Assembly (NCBI GenBank): GCA_033675265.1
Contig: JAUJYZ010000647.1
Coordinates: forward strand, 150,330-214,329
From: Actinostola sp. cb2023
Lineage: Eukaryota; Cnidaria; Anthozoa; Actiniaria; Actinostolidae
Direction: 5' to 3'
DNA length: 64,000 nucleotides
Below are positions 10,097-20,527 of this stretch, in pieces. The translations under genes were made by a program, and so were the position numbers. Each line of letters begins with the position of its first letter. Position 1 is the stretch's first letter. A model generated the notes under the pieces. It saw only the letters and a program-made list of their open reading frames with translations, searched no databases and had not been told where the DNA came from.

Positions 10097-11064
10097 TCAG
10101 GACGAGTCGTTGTTTTGGAACTGGGTGATGTCTAGAATTGCCGAGCGTCTCTTAGGGCAATGCAACATTGGATGCTCTTTTGAACAAACTCTACATTTCT
10201 GAATACCAGAATACGAAATTGATGCCGAATCACACTTGCATGTACCGGTGTAATTCCACTGACGACAAGCCTTGGAGGAAGCTGACTTTTCGCTGGCAGA
10301 CCCAGACACGCCTGATCCTTGCCAACCTTGGTTGTTCTGCTTTGTTGTTTCCCGCTGTTGCGGATTGGAACGCAGATCAGAGTGCTTGAAGTAGGTTGTC
10401 GCTGAGTCGCGTATGACACCGTGATCTTTAAATTCCAAGCGGCACAATTCGCCTTGTCTGGCGATGTGGGCATAAAACCCGCGCACGCTTTTCCATGAAT
10501 AACTGGACGCTTTTAGCATCAACAATTCGAGAATTTGGAGCATGTCTTCCTTGAGCTGGGACTCGTACGTCTTAATCATCGCTAAGTACCCTGCTACAAA
10601 GTCCGACATTTCCAGCTTCTCAATTCGATTGTGCTGGCACCTGAGCAGAATTCTTGCGGCCAGTCGATCGTTTTCTTCTTCCTGCCTTGTTTCTTGGGCT
10701 GTGTGGTGGAATCCGCCCCTTCGCTGCCTTGGTTACCCAGGGCGATCGAGCTCTTGAGCTTTAGAAGTTCGAGTTCAAGGGCTAATTTGTCTCTCTCCGC
10801 CTCAACCAATCGTGTTTTGTCGGACGTTGGACTTGATTCTTGCTTAACTAATGGTGCCGGGGCCGTTTGCGCGAAGGCAGTCATTGTGTGTGTGGGCGTC
10901 GCTCTTGTAGTTAAAGACAATGGAGTCGATAAGGATTCTAGTGATTCTTCTACCTGCCTATCGATTTCGGCGATTTGCCGTGCGGTGCAGACGAAGTCGG
11001 GATCTGACTTCGGCTTTGGATTTCGAGCAGTACGTCGAGGAGCTTCAGCCATGATTTTTTGCAT
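10097..11064 (-). pseudogene. DIRS-element gag-like protein, one frameshift
   Basis: The first segment (11064-10594) starts MQKIMAEAPRR. It has a basic N terminus, a predicted coiled coil (EAERDKLALELELLKLKSS, about residues 88-106) and a lysine-rich patch. The second segment (10609-10097) overlaps in another frame and contains LEMSDFVAGYLAMIKTYESQL and a cysteine-rich end with CRVCSKEHPMLHC, a zinc-knuckle-like CX2CX3HX4C. The frame change at about 10600 is the same in both arms, so it is ancestral. A nucleocapsid-like role is inferred from position and the cysteine motif. The segment after the break is open here but has a premature stop in the right arm. Confidence 0.75.
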
Positions 11065-11218
11065 AGGAACAAGGAGAGCGTGATTTAAACAAATCGAGAA
11101 GTTGTTCTCAGCACAACGAGGGTATGACTGAGGTCAAAGTACGCTAGCTTGCTGTCTTCAATGACAGAGTGTCAACTTTAACAATTACCTATCATCACCT
11201 ACTCAGTAATGATTAACC

Positions 11219-11473
11219 CACTTCAAGTCTTCCGTATTCGAAACTGCTTTGAAAACCTCTCGTGTTTACTGACAGCTGGATGTGTTTTGAAATTCTTCAC
11301 GGGTTTCTGCCGCTTGGAAATCACGTACTGCCATAGTGACATTATCATTGAAAATTTGATTGGAGTATCGTGATTTCCAAGCGGCAGAAACCCGTGATGA
11401 ATTTCAAAACACATCCAGCGGTCCTAAACACGAGAGGTTTTCAAAACAGTTTCGAATACGGAAGACTTTGAAG
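11219..11473. repeat. Hairpin core of the third TTAA foldback element
   Basis: The segment from about 11222 to 11330 is repeated in inverse orientation at 11366-11473 with only a 35-base loop. It includes TTTCTGCCGCTTGGAAATCACG and its complement. This is where the two foldback arms meet. The DIRS element inserted just outside it, at 11218/11219. Confidence 0.85.
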
Positions 11474-12329
11474 TGGCTGGGTTTGCTGCCAAAGTTCTCT
11501 AAACTGTATGTAAAGAACACGCTGAAACTTGGTGAAGTGTTTTTTAAATATGTTGCTCTATATCATATTGAAAAATTATGGGGGGAAACATCGACAGAAA
11601 TGTTTTTATACGCAGAATACAATATTTTGGATTTTCATATAATACACAACATAAACCTTTTGCACTTTGCTCATTGATAAAGTTTGTTGTATGCTTCCGA
11701 TTTGCGTGAATTTTCCCCTACAGTTGCGAGTGATATGCAGCTTTCAGGTGATAGTTTCAAATTCAGTTTTATTTTAAAATTTGTACGGAAGCGCTGACAA
11801 TGTGTGCGAGTATAGTATTTTATACTAAAATTTAGCAGTCGCTTGTGCAGCATTTTCCAAGGTACGGATTTTCTTGAAACTTGGCACCAGTAATCCTTTA
11901 CACTTGTACACTTGTCCACTTGTTTGAGGTAACTTAAAAAAAATCCATCGTGGAGTTTGGACAATATAAGCATTTTCCCTGAAAATGGAGTGTTTCAATA
12001 TCGATTGTAACTCAACAAATGTTGTCTTTATTACAATAAAATTGTGCTTTTTATGAAATTTAAGAATACCTGATAATCAGGATGAAAAATATCCGAAATC
12101 GGTTAACGTTTTGCTGCTCAAATCATCGATTTAAAATGAGACCCATCGTTCAACGAAATAGGATTGGGCCACCTTAATAAATAGTTTTTATGTGATATGT
12201 GGACGGAGTTGAACGAACGTTGAAACCAAAACGTATAGAAACCGTTTGAAATGGACCTCAATAATTCAAATTGACAACGTGCTCTAAATCCATATCTATA
12301 AACACGGCTTAACTGCAATAATTACTCAC

Positions 12330-12479
12330 CACAATGATCCTTTTCGCAAGATCTTGTTTGTGTGGTTAGTCCCCGACAGGTCTCTCCTGAAAATGTCGAG
12401 CAAGCTCGCGTCCTCTCCTGTTTGCCGTCACAGCTTGATGAACAGGAGCTCCATGGTCCCCAGGTACCTCGTATTAGAC
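12330..12479 (-). CDS. Single exon encoding a thrombospondin type-1 repeat
   Basis: On the minus strand a TSP1 module is encoded: GTWGPWSSCSSSCDG, then RTRAC, GETCRG and TRSCEKDHC. It shows the WxxWxxC start, the CSxxC motif and the six-cysteine pattern. The 150-base exon is bounded by a pyrimidine-containing AG acceptor (12480-12481) and a GTGAGT donor (12324-12329). Both borders are phase 1, the usual symmetric phase of shuffled TSP1 modules. TSP1 repeats belong to extracellular adhesion and matrix proteins. No second exon of the same gene was found in the window, so the parent gene is unknown. The right-arm copy has one extra codon (153 bases). This is the only piece of a likely cellular gene I recognise here. 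Confidence 0.8.
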
Positions 12480-12611
12480 CTGATAATGAATGGATAAAAC
12501 ATTTAACAGGCAGTCCCGCTAAGAACGGCCCGGTCGACTTTTTTGATGGATTTCCTATGGTAGAGCGCGAGCCAGGCGGTGTGCGCACTACGACCGCAAA
12601 GCGTCGCGGAT

Positions 12612-13346
12612 AATTAGCCATTGACAAAACGAGCAGGGGACTGGGAATGAGTTTATTAGAATTAATGCAATTACGAAACACAACAAGTTTGGAGACAAAG
12701 ATACAAAGATTCAGAGCATGTACATCCACCATATTCCACACAGTCGATGATTATTACCTTCTAAGCAGAACCTCCTTTTTTGAAGTAACCATTGCTTAAT
12801 TTAGTTTCTCTAGAAAGCCGAGACCTTTACCCGGTCGAAAGATTTCGATCTCCATTTAGCCATCAAGACTAAAACTCCGAAACAAACACTTAATCCTTGC
12901 ATTACTTTTATCTCGGTAGAGATATTCTTATACATTAATACCTCTAGATACTAAAAATATATACATGTAGACTGTACATGTAGATCTGAACAGAATGTTG
13001 AGCGTTTTATAGTCGGTATCAAGAAGACCGGATTGCCCGCCATATTGAAGCTAGCTGTGACGTCACACTGGCAAGTATGAGTAAGGCATTGTTGAACAAT
13101 AGAGTCACCCCCTCCCTCCTGGGTTCGGATGGACAGCGTCAAAAATTTACAGAGTTTGTATGGGGAAAAAGACATATTTGGTGCCCTCTAGCATCGTCAA
13201 TATTAAGCCGAAGTTCGCCAAACTTTCCAGACTAGATAAGTTTGATCTGCTCTCTCAGAAAATGATTCCCATTTTTGCTAGTTTCTTATTTAATTAGTTT
13301 TACGGACTTGGTCCCAGTCCCCTGCTCGTTTTGTTAATGGCTAATT
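12612..13346. mobile_element. 735-base MITE with 35-base terminal inverted repeats
   Basis: The start AATTAGCCATTGACAAAACG and the end are reverse complements over 35 bases with one mismatch. No transposase and no clear target duplication are seen. It lies 130 bases from the TSP1 exon. The right-arm copy is 49617-50351. Confidence 0.8.
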
Positions 13347-14640
13347 CTTGAAATACTAGTCATTTGTAGCTTGACGTAGTGAAGTGTACATCAATGCAAA
13401 GTTTGTCTCCATGCTCTTCGTCTTCTTATTGCACTTACTACTTGCTAGCACACTAGCAGGGTCTACAAACTCGCCTGTGGTGAACTCTTGTTATATTTGA
13501 AAGCTGGTATTCGAAAAAGCTATAAAAACTTCCATGTAAACTAACACGAGCAACATGACCCCGCAAGGTCAAACTACCGTGACTACATCACGGTATGAAA
13601 ACAATTCTGTTTTAGCTCAAATAAATAGCCTAAAAATAACAACTCAACTAGAATGACAAGGAAAATCCCACATTCTTTAAATAGACTCTAATCTTTATTT
13701 CAGCTCAAATTTGAAAAACTAACTCCGTCTGGGGAGCCTTTCAAGTAATGTTTCAAAGCCGAGAATGAGGACTAGACGGGGTTTCGAAACCCCGTCTAGT
13801 CCGAATTCGAGGTTTTGGAACGACTTCTCATACTCATTAATTATTACATGCAATGGCCTAAAGGCAATAAATAAAGAGTTGCAAGATTTTAGCCCGGAAA
13901 AGCAAGAATTCCAGTCTGCATATTCTCTGCTCATGCGCAGAGTCGAGTACATCGTATATAAATAATATCCCATATGTGTTGGACTCTTGAGTAGCATGAA
14001 GTAGAGCCTGCTTTCAGATTGAATCTCATTCGGACAGAGTGGTACTCTGTCCAAGGTCCCGATGATTGTTATATGAGGGATAAGAACTCAGGAAAGAGTA
14101 CTTTGAAATCCATCATTTCAAAGTCCTTGGACTTTGAAATCATTTCAATGTATAAAAACGATGGATGTTTTTGAGACACACGACGATATTTTTTCTCTAT
14201 GGACACATTTTACTAAAATTAAGTTATGGTGAATATTTGAATTTGAATTTAGCTACAAGAATCGAGAATTGCTCTGTTTTGTGAGTAAATAGAGTAATAC
14301 GGCTATTGTTTCTTGTTATTTTCAGTCGTACACTTGATAAAATATTGTAGCTATAGAACTCAAATAACGGTTAGTATGTGAGTTCCATTTAGTTTTCTTC
14401 GTTATTCAATGTTCTGGACAAAATAGGACGACTTATCTGTCACTCGTCATTTCCTATAATCAAGCTCAATTCATGCACATTTTCAGCTTCAAAACAACAA
14501 AATCACATTTAGATAGAAGTTGAACTTGAGAAAATAAGAAATGATGTAATTCTATGGCTTTTGCTTAGTAAATAAAATATGTTTGACAACAGAAAAAATA
14601 TATTTGTCGAATTGAATCCACTGCATCTCTTCAAGGTCTG
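13347..14640. other. Non-coding stretch with three short palindromes
   Basis: No gene is recognised. It holds a perfect 34-base palindrome at 13769-13802, a 21-base hairpin GGACAGAGT-GGT-ACTCTGTCC at 14033-14053 and a 26-base hairpin ATTTCAAAGTCC-TT-GGACTTTGAAAT at 14115-14140. Confidence 0.6.
13769..13802. repeat. Perfect 34-base palindrome
   Basis: GGACTAGACGGGGTTTC reads identically on both strands around a central TCGA. The flanks diverge immediately. The mirror copy is at 49161-49194 and is equally perfect. Confidence 0.9.
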
Positions 14641-15233
14641 TCAAGGCCACAGAAACCATGTTTATATTCACTTTTACAAACACGGTTTTTGGGAGCTTCT
14701 AGCCAATCAGAGCGCGCGTTGTATATATGTTATTTTATAAATAGTTTTATAACAGCCTTTGCTCCGGAATTTGACACTCCAACTCTCTGGCAAACTTGAA
14801 TTTATATGTTCTTGAATTTCTATGTTCACCGTTGTAATTTCATTCGTGTTTGATTGTTGTTGGGACTGTATATTGTATGTGAAGATGAATACAATACTAT
14901 TAAAATAAAGTAAAATATTTTCTGGTTCACCATTTTTGGTCGCTACAATTATCAGTTCTTTATATAGTATTATTAATAAAGGATTAATCCCGCATAATTA
15001 GATGTACGTATGCTAATGAGAAATGAACCGAAAATGATTGGTGAGCTCTGGTAAATATTTTCTGGTTCACCATTTTTGGTCGCTGAAATTGTCGTTTTCC
15101 TTTTTAGTTATTTTTAGATGTTTAAAAGTCCCATATCAATGATAAAGCTTGTAGAATAATATACAGCTATTTCAAAAAAACGTTGAAAACTGAATACTGA
15201 ATACTGAATAATGTATTCCAAGACCGAAATGCA

Positions 15234-15512
15234 TTGTTGATCGTGGTCATAGTTGTCTTCCTACTGATTATAGACGAGACTGCATTTTATCTCGGTGTTT
15301 CAAATATAACTGTGTATCGCTACGTTAAACAACTTGAGTCATGTGGCGATATAAATATTTTGACTCTTGGTAGACCACGCGAGTCAATTGCATCTTCTCC
15401 TCATGAAGAACTAGTGGTAATGGAACCAATTTTAAGCAAACCAGACACTGCCTTAGCTGAGATAGCTGAAAACATATTCAGCAGAAATCTGAGCAAGAAA
15501 TTGTATTTTTGA
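15234..15512 (+). pseudogene. Tc1/mariner-like transposase N-terminal fragment (HTH)
   Basis: The 92-codon frame encodes DETAFYLGVSNITVYRYVKQ, a helix-turn-helix pattern. A GRPRE linker and EPILSKPDTALAEIAENIF follow, resembling the second N-terminal helix-turn-helix of Tc1/mariner and related transposases (a GRPR linker, then KP.TTL.EI). The frame ends at a stop with no DDE catalytic domain after it. The first residues (LIVVIVVFLLI) do not look like the family. It is probably a relic of the enzyme that moved the surrounding inverted-repeat element. Confidence in the HTH pattern is moderate; the family is less certain. Confidence 0.5.
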
Positions 15513-16808
15513 GTGGTTTTGAGCGATTCGAAAATTTCACTCGTTTCGAACATACCGTATAAATAGGAAAGGTTTGCAACTCCGGCCACCAAATGTTTAC
15601 GACAACTGTCGCTAGCTCCAAAAGCATCCAAACACTCAAATAGCTTAAATAATCACACATTCTCAAATAAATTCTCTTTTAAATGAGCTTTTAGTCGCAT
15701 TTTTTTGTCCACTCTATCCGGAAAAATAATTTTTTGAAGGTCGACAAGTCGGATAAAAATCTGCCGTGTCCATCCGCAGGCGTTTGCTTTGCGGTTACCT
15801 GGGTTACCTGTGGACTCATTGTTCTGGATTGTTCTTGATATATGTTTTCAAATGCGCATGCGTTATATTTCGTCCAATCAGCATCGAGCCTCAAATGGCT
15901 GTGACCAGAGCCTTCTCGGGAGAGGACCGAAACCGAGGAGCTCTGGGAACGAGAATGCACCCAAAGCAGTGCGAATGAGTTCAGCAACGAAAGACTGACT
16001 CTCGTAGCTTTGTGGGTTGATGGAAGTGCATATTTAATGAGAAGTGCATATTTAAATACGCATTAATTAATTCCCATGGGCATAATTTACTTCAAATTGA
16101 GTTTGAATAGCAAATATTGACAACCCATGATAAACATTCCTTAAGTGAGAAAAGAAACACAATGGAAACTAATTATGAAGGCATGTGAACGCGAGCATTA
16201 CACGTGGAATGAAAAGGCGTCGAGAACAAATATGCAAATGCCAAGCAGCCCAAACTAAAGCAAAGTAAAATAACCTGGAAATAACCATGTTAGAGAGACC
16301 CGAGACAAAAAAGCATGCAGAAATAAACGATTAAAATAACCAGGCAATCCGCGTGAGGGGAATATAAAGAATTGGGCGGAAGCCACCAGGAATAATGACT
16401 GACACGGCCACGTGGAGCAAACACAAGAACGGTAAAACTCTGAAGCAAATAAAACCGCGATAAGAACCAAACCGTTTACCTACAAGTCCAAGTATTCCCT
16501 AATAGAATGAACACCGCACCTTTAGAACCTTCAGAGCCTGGACGAGCGAATGTGAAGAATCTTGACCTTGACATGAGGCCAGCGCCTTGAGCTGGCGGGG
16601 AAAGCAGTGGATCAGTTGAAAGTAACGAAGAGAAAAAGCCACGAACATCGCCGACTTGAAGTTCAGAAGGGTTGCGCACTTGAATTTATGGAGCAGGACG
16701 TTGGGAAGCCATAAACTGGTAGAAGCATTAAATGTAGAGCTTTGTGAAGACGACACTGTTCGCTACTCAACGCTTACTATCGAGTGACGATGGGGCATGG
16801 TTACTCAG

Positions 16809-16820
16809 CCCTTATATACG
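16809..16820 (-). promoter_or_regulatory. TATA-like core promoter candidate
   Basis: On the minus strand CGTATATAAGGGCTGAG lies about 80 bases downstream of the 32-base hairpin. It is followed after roughly 300 bases by a possible donor TAG/GTAAAC. No recognisable protein starts behind it, so it may drive a non-coding or transposon transcript. Confidence 0.25.
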
Positions 16821-16897
16821 CTGTGAGAGACCGCTGAGCATAGTTGTAAAGCGTGAATATTATTAATCATCGAGTCGGTAAAATGAAATAAAATCTT

Positions 16898-16987
16898 GAA
16901 TCACTTACTGGAATATTAAATTGCAACAATATCGGTCGCAAGGTCGCAACGTATCTTGTTGCAATTTAATATTCCAGTAAGTGATTC
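16898..16987. repeat. 32-base inverted repeat with 26-base loop
   Basis: GAATCACTTACTGGAATATT continues through AAATTGCAACAA. It is perfectly inverted after a loop (16930-16955) that itself contains GGTCGCAAGGTCGCAACG. The mirror is at 45974-46063. Confidence 0.85.
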
Positions 16988-17246
16988 CATTTTTTATTTC
17001 ATACTCTAAAGCCTTCGATGATTTCGAACATTGAACAAGACGAGCGTATTAGACATACTTCGTTCAAATGTTTTTTTCCCACAAGACAGCAAACGTTCCT
17101 CCAACAAAGTTTGTGAAGAAAGAGGTCGACACCTCGTCATCATGACTATGACTCGATCGGCAGTTTTCGTATATCTGAGCCTTCGATGTATCTCAGCGGC
17201 TGGCACAGGGCGCATACGCTGTAGAACCTAGTTGCAGATTTGAGGT

Positions 17247-17323
17247 CGTACAACGACGACAACGACGACTACGACGACGGCCTGCATTTTTAGACTCGGG
17301 CCTTCCACGAAGAAAGCCCGAGT
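17247..17323 (+). repeat. Trinucleotide CGA/ACG microsatellite next to a CTCGGGC hairpin
   Basis: An imperfect (ACGACG)n run at 17247-17280 is followed by ACTCGGGCCTTCCACGAAGAAAGCCCGAGT (17294-17323), a hairpin with a 7-8 base stem. A close relative of the hairpin occurs at 20763-20790, which suggests repeated insertion ends. Confidence 0.65.
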
Positions 17324-17817
17324 AATATACTTTTGTTTATTATTGATTTACTTGCTGTTAAATATGTTTTTGGATCTTTATTGTGGGGAATTCATTCGAG
17401 CGTGACCTTTGGTTAACCTTTTGTACGTGTCTAGCTTGAAATATTAATTATAAAATAACATGTATATAACGCGCGCTCTGATTGGCTAGAAGCTCCCAAA
17501 AACCGTGTTTGTAAAAGTGAATATAAACATGGTTTCCGTGACCTTGAGAGACCTTTCGTGTTCACAGGATACACTATTATACTAACAAAGGAAGCATTCT
17601 TCTGTAATTTTCTGACAGAAAATAGCATTCTTCAAAACGATTTTCCTGTCAAAACACTTTTTAAACGGCGAAACGGCACGAATCGCTTTGCCATTTTGAT
17701 TTCTTTAGCAAGATTTGATTGGATGCATTGGTGAGCCATTTCTGATGTTTTCAGGAGAATTGCACATTTGATCAATGAAAACTTGCGTAAAGAAAACCGT
17801 GTAGTTATTTTATAAAA

Positions 17818-17930
17818 GCAATACAACACATTTTCCGTGTTTATATTCGCCGGAGGCTCGTGATTTTCAAACTTTTCTCGTGTTCTCCCAACATCCCGCG
17901 TGTTTGTAAAAGTAAAATGTGTTGTATTGC
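17818..17930. repeat. Small hairpin element
   Basis: GCAATACAACACATTTT at 17818 and its inverse at 17914-17930 enclose CGTGTTTATATTCGCC and a related CGTGTTTGTAAAAG. The mirror copy is at 45030-45142. Confidence 0.7.
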
Positions 17931-20527
17931 TTAAATATTAAACCGATTTACACGGCTACAACTTTTAGCTCGCGACACTACAAAATCGTGTACAACTTGC
18001 TCGGTTTGGTTATAAGCTTTTCGAGTTCTTCGTCCAACCATTCTTGTTTCACTTTCTTGGTGGAAACCGGAGGTCCATTGCTAGCGAGCAAAGCTTTGTT
18101 CAACCTCGTCCCCAGGGCCCTCTCTTCTCGCTATTTTCAAAATGGCGGACGCTCGTTAGAGAAGACCCTGGTGTAGGCTGGTCACGTGTCTCCATGAATC
18201 TTGGAGGTTCGTACCCAGGCTGCCATTTTCCTTATGGTCGAAAGTAATCGAAAGGGCCTTGTGAAGAAAATACGTTCGTTGGTGTTGCGATTGTTTTGCC
18301 TCAAATAATAAATAAAATCACAATTCTGGCCATTTGAAAAGCTGTAAACAACTGAACAGGTCAGATCGACATATCAAACTCATTGTAACATAACCCCCTA
18401 ATTAGTTTCCATGGTCACGCCACCTCTCTGACATGATATAAACAAAGTCAAAATCACGTAAAAATTACAACATTTTGTGATTTTACTCGAAAAGTTCGTA
18501 AATGACAATATTTTTACCTGTGAATTCATAATATATAATATCTTAGCTGTAAATTAAGATAGTTTTGAAAATGACAGCTTCAAAATTTAATGGGGCAAAA
18601 TAGATTTTGAAGAGCTCGGTTGAAGCGATTTTCACAAGCGAGCGTGACCTTGTTGTCACTGTCAGACGGGGATAACTGCATTTAAACTTTAATACGCTTG
18701 CTCCAAACACTTTTTACCGTGGAAATCGGATTCAGCGATAAATTTCCTTTATTTTGGTATAAGTTCACGTATATTCCGATTAATTTCAATGGGGCAAACT
18801 TCCAAAGACTATAGGTCTTTCCCTGAATTGTTCATCGTCTTTTGTGGGTCGGTGGAGGCATTTGGAGCCGAAATGGAGATTCTTCGAGCAATTACACGTA
18901 GCGTTGCTCTCTACTCGTCGAAGCGATCGCTGTAACCAACACAGTGAAGTTTTACTTGATTGCCGGCTATATCCACGACTGTGCGAGATACTGTACGCTA
19001 GCTAGAGCAAATGTTCAAGTTTATGGGCAATGAGTTTATATGAGTTTATTCGCAGCACATGGGCATTTTGTCTGCGCATGCGTGAATTGCCAACATGAAC
19101 ACAAAGACCCTCTGACACGCGCATATATCCCGCGCCATCCCGCGCTTATTTAAATAACAGGAATAACAAACAAGATGGCGAAGTTCTATCTCATATATTT
19201 ATTTATTAACTTGTCTATATGAATATATGCAACTCAGAAATGATGGATTCTATTTTATCAATGCTGAAGGCATGCTGCAGTTGTCATAACCAGTATTTTC
19301 GATGCATTATGAGTTGCATATTGCAAGGTGAGGGAGGTCCAGACATGACAAGCTAAACTGACAATGGCTGCCGTCTTCGCCGTATACATGCACTTTGAAC
19401 ATTCATAGCAGGAGCTATGCTTTTTTTGAAAGTCATTTATTGTGATGAATGGAATAATCTTCGCCTCCGTAGCATTAAGCAGCTTGGGGGTCGGTAGAAA
19501 TCGAAAGATAATTTGACTTGAATGCTTGGAGTCCACATTTCTGCTCGTCGCGAGTCCCGTAAATGGTAAGCAAAAATATTGCAATGCAAAACAGTGGAAA
19601 CAAGTTTTAATCTTCTCAACAACTAATTTTTCTGCAAAGTCTGTTCTCTCATTTATACTCAAAGACTTAGAATAAGGAAATAGACGAAGATATGATAGAA
19701 CCATGACTTCGAGAAGTAACACAAAACATCAATTCCGCCATTACACCGAGTATAGGGTGAGAAGAATCTATTAAATCTGACAGCTATACATTTTTTGAAG
19801 CCCCATTCTCTATAAAAACTGAAATTATATAAAGGAATGAATGCTGTGGTAGTTATCTCCAACTTGGGGTTCGGTAAAAATTTCAAGAAATATCTCGTTA
19901 AAGTTCGACCTAAATTGAACACCTCTACATATTCACCGGGCCATAGCTCGAAATCGCGTCCACCTGAAAGACCATTTCATTAAAATTCTAAACATTTACT
20001 TTCATCACAATTACCAAGCGTTAATCCAGTGTTGTAGAATATTTGATTGTAGAAATAATTAACGCTGAACATCCAACTCCAAACACCAGTCGCATTTCAA
20101 TGTAAAATATCTCGCCATCAAAAGAAATAACAGCGGCCAAACATATATCCAGGGGAAGAAGTATTTATCGTCTTTAAAAATGAGTAAATTTTCATGACGT
20201 TTAAACTTTAGAAACGCGTAGATCTCCTACAAAATATCCTTAAAATGAGCTATCGAGCTGGAAAATGGTTCAGACGCCACTGGTCAATGCTGTGTTGGCG
20301 CATGCGCAGACAAAATACCCATATGAAACAGGTGATGCTATTTGTATACAAACACCTTTCATTTCTAACGGCTAAAGTACAAAACATGTTGACGTGGATT
20401 AACGTGTCACATACTGCAAAACTCAAGAGCAAAAGCACTAGCAAATGATGTAAACAACGACAATAATATATCAGTTTGCCGTGTCACCGTCAGTAGTCTT
20501 GCTCGTATAAATTGATACCTTGCTTTA
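17931..20527. other. Gene-poor stretch
   Basis: No gene is recognised. It contains CCTCGTCCCCAGGGCCCTC near 18105, a motif common in anthozoan repeats. It also holds two diverged direct copies around CTTGGGGGTCGGTAGAAAT (19487) and CTTGGGGTTCGGTAAAAAT (19863), and inverted copies of GCGCATGCG-AGACAAAAT-like sequence near 19070 and 20300. The longest open frame (19258-19722, minus strand, 154 codons) has no family features and overlaps these repeats, so I do not call it a gene. Confidence 0.5.

Larger units (their letters stand above)
7078..11218 (-). mobile_element. DIRS-order (tyrosine recombinase) retrotransposon (left arm)
   Basis: This 4.1-kb element on the minus strand has the order gag-like ORF, reverse transcriptase plus RNase H, a 75-base putative intron, then a tyrosine recombinase. 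Its edges are exact because it interrupts a foldback element whose other arm preserves the empty site (GAAGTGGCTGGGTTT at about 11470-11486). Host sequence stops at 7077 and resumes at 11219 with no target-site duplication. That is the signature of tyrosine-recombinase integration rather than DDE integration. No methyltransferase domain is seen, unlike classic DIRS1. I could not identify the terminal repeat type, so DIRS1-like versus Ngaro/PAT-like stays open. Confidence 0.92.
6353..12173. mobile_element. Third TTAA foldback element, host of the DIRS insertion (left arm)
   Basis: The ends are GGTGGCCCAATCC (6353) and GGATTGGGCCACC (12173), flanked by TTAA at 6349-6352 and 12174-12177. The inverted arms are long: 6353-7077 pairs with the segment down to about 11480, and the rest of the hairpin (11219-11473) forms the core. 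Without the inserted DIRS element (7078-11218) it is about 1.68 kb, a nearly complete foldback. The arms contain tandem duplications (a 39-base unit twice at 6480-6557; a CCATTTTCAGAGAAAATGACT unit three times near 6572-6634). No transposase is present. Confidence 0.88.
14641..17550. mobile_element. Candidate DNA transposon with about 100-base inverted ends
   Basis: The segment 14641-14744 (GAAACCATGTTTATATTCAC, then CCAATCAGAGCGCGCGTT) recurs inverted at about 17450-17550. The 2.7-kb interior contains a transposase-like fragment (15234-15512), a TATA-like site and a 32-base hairpin. The outer ends are uncertain. The two inverted blocks could instead be two independent insertions of one MITE family, since a related hairpin occurs at 17818-17930. 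Confidence 0.5.

Noticed and set aside
13500..14640. Bacterial-type promoters, operons or rho-independent terminators
   Set aside because: Hairpins occur without T runs or adjacent genes, and the gene content is metazoan.
19258..19722. 154-codon open frame as a gene
   Set aside because: It has no domain or codon signal that I recognise, overlaps diverged direct repeats, and its preservation in both arms only reflects arm identity.
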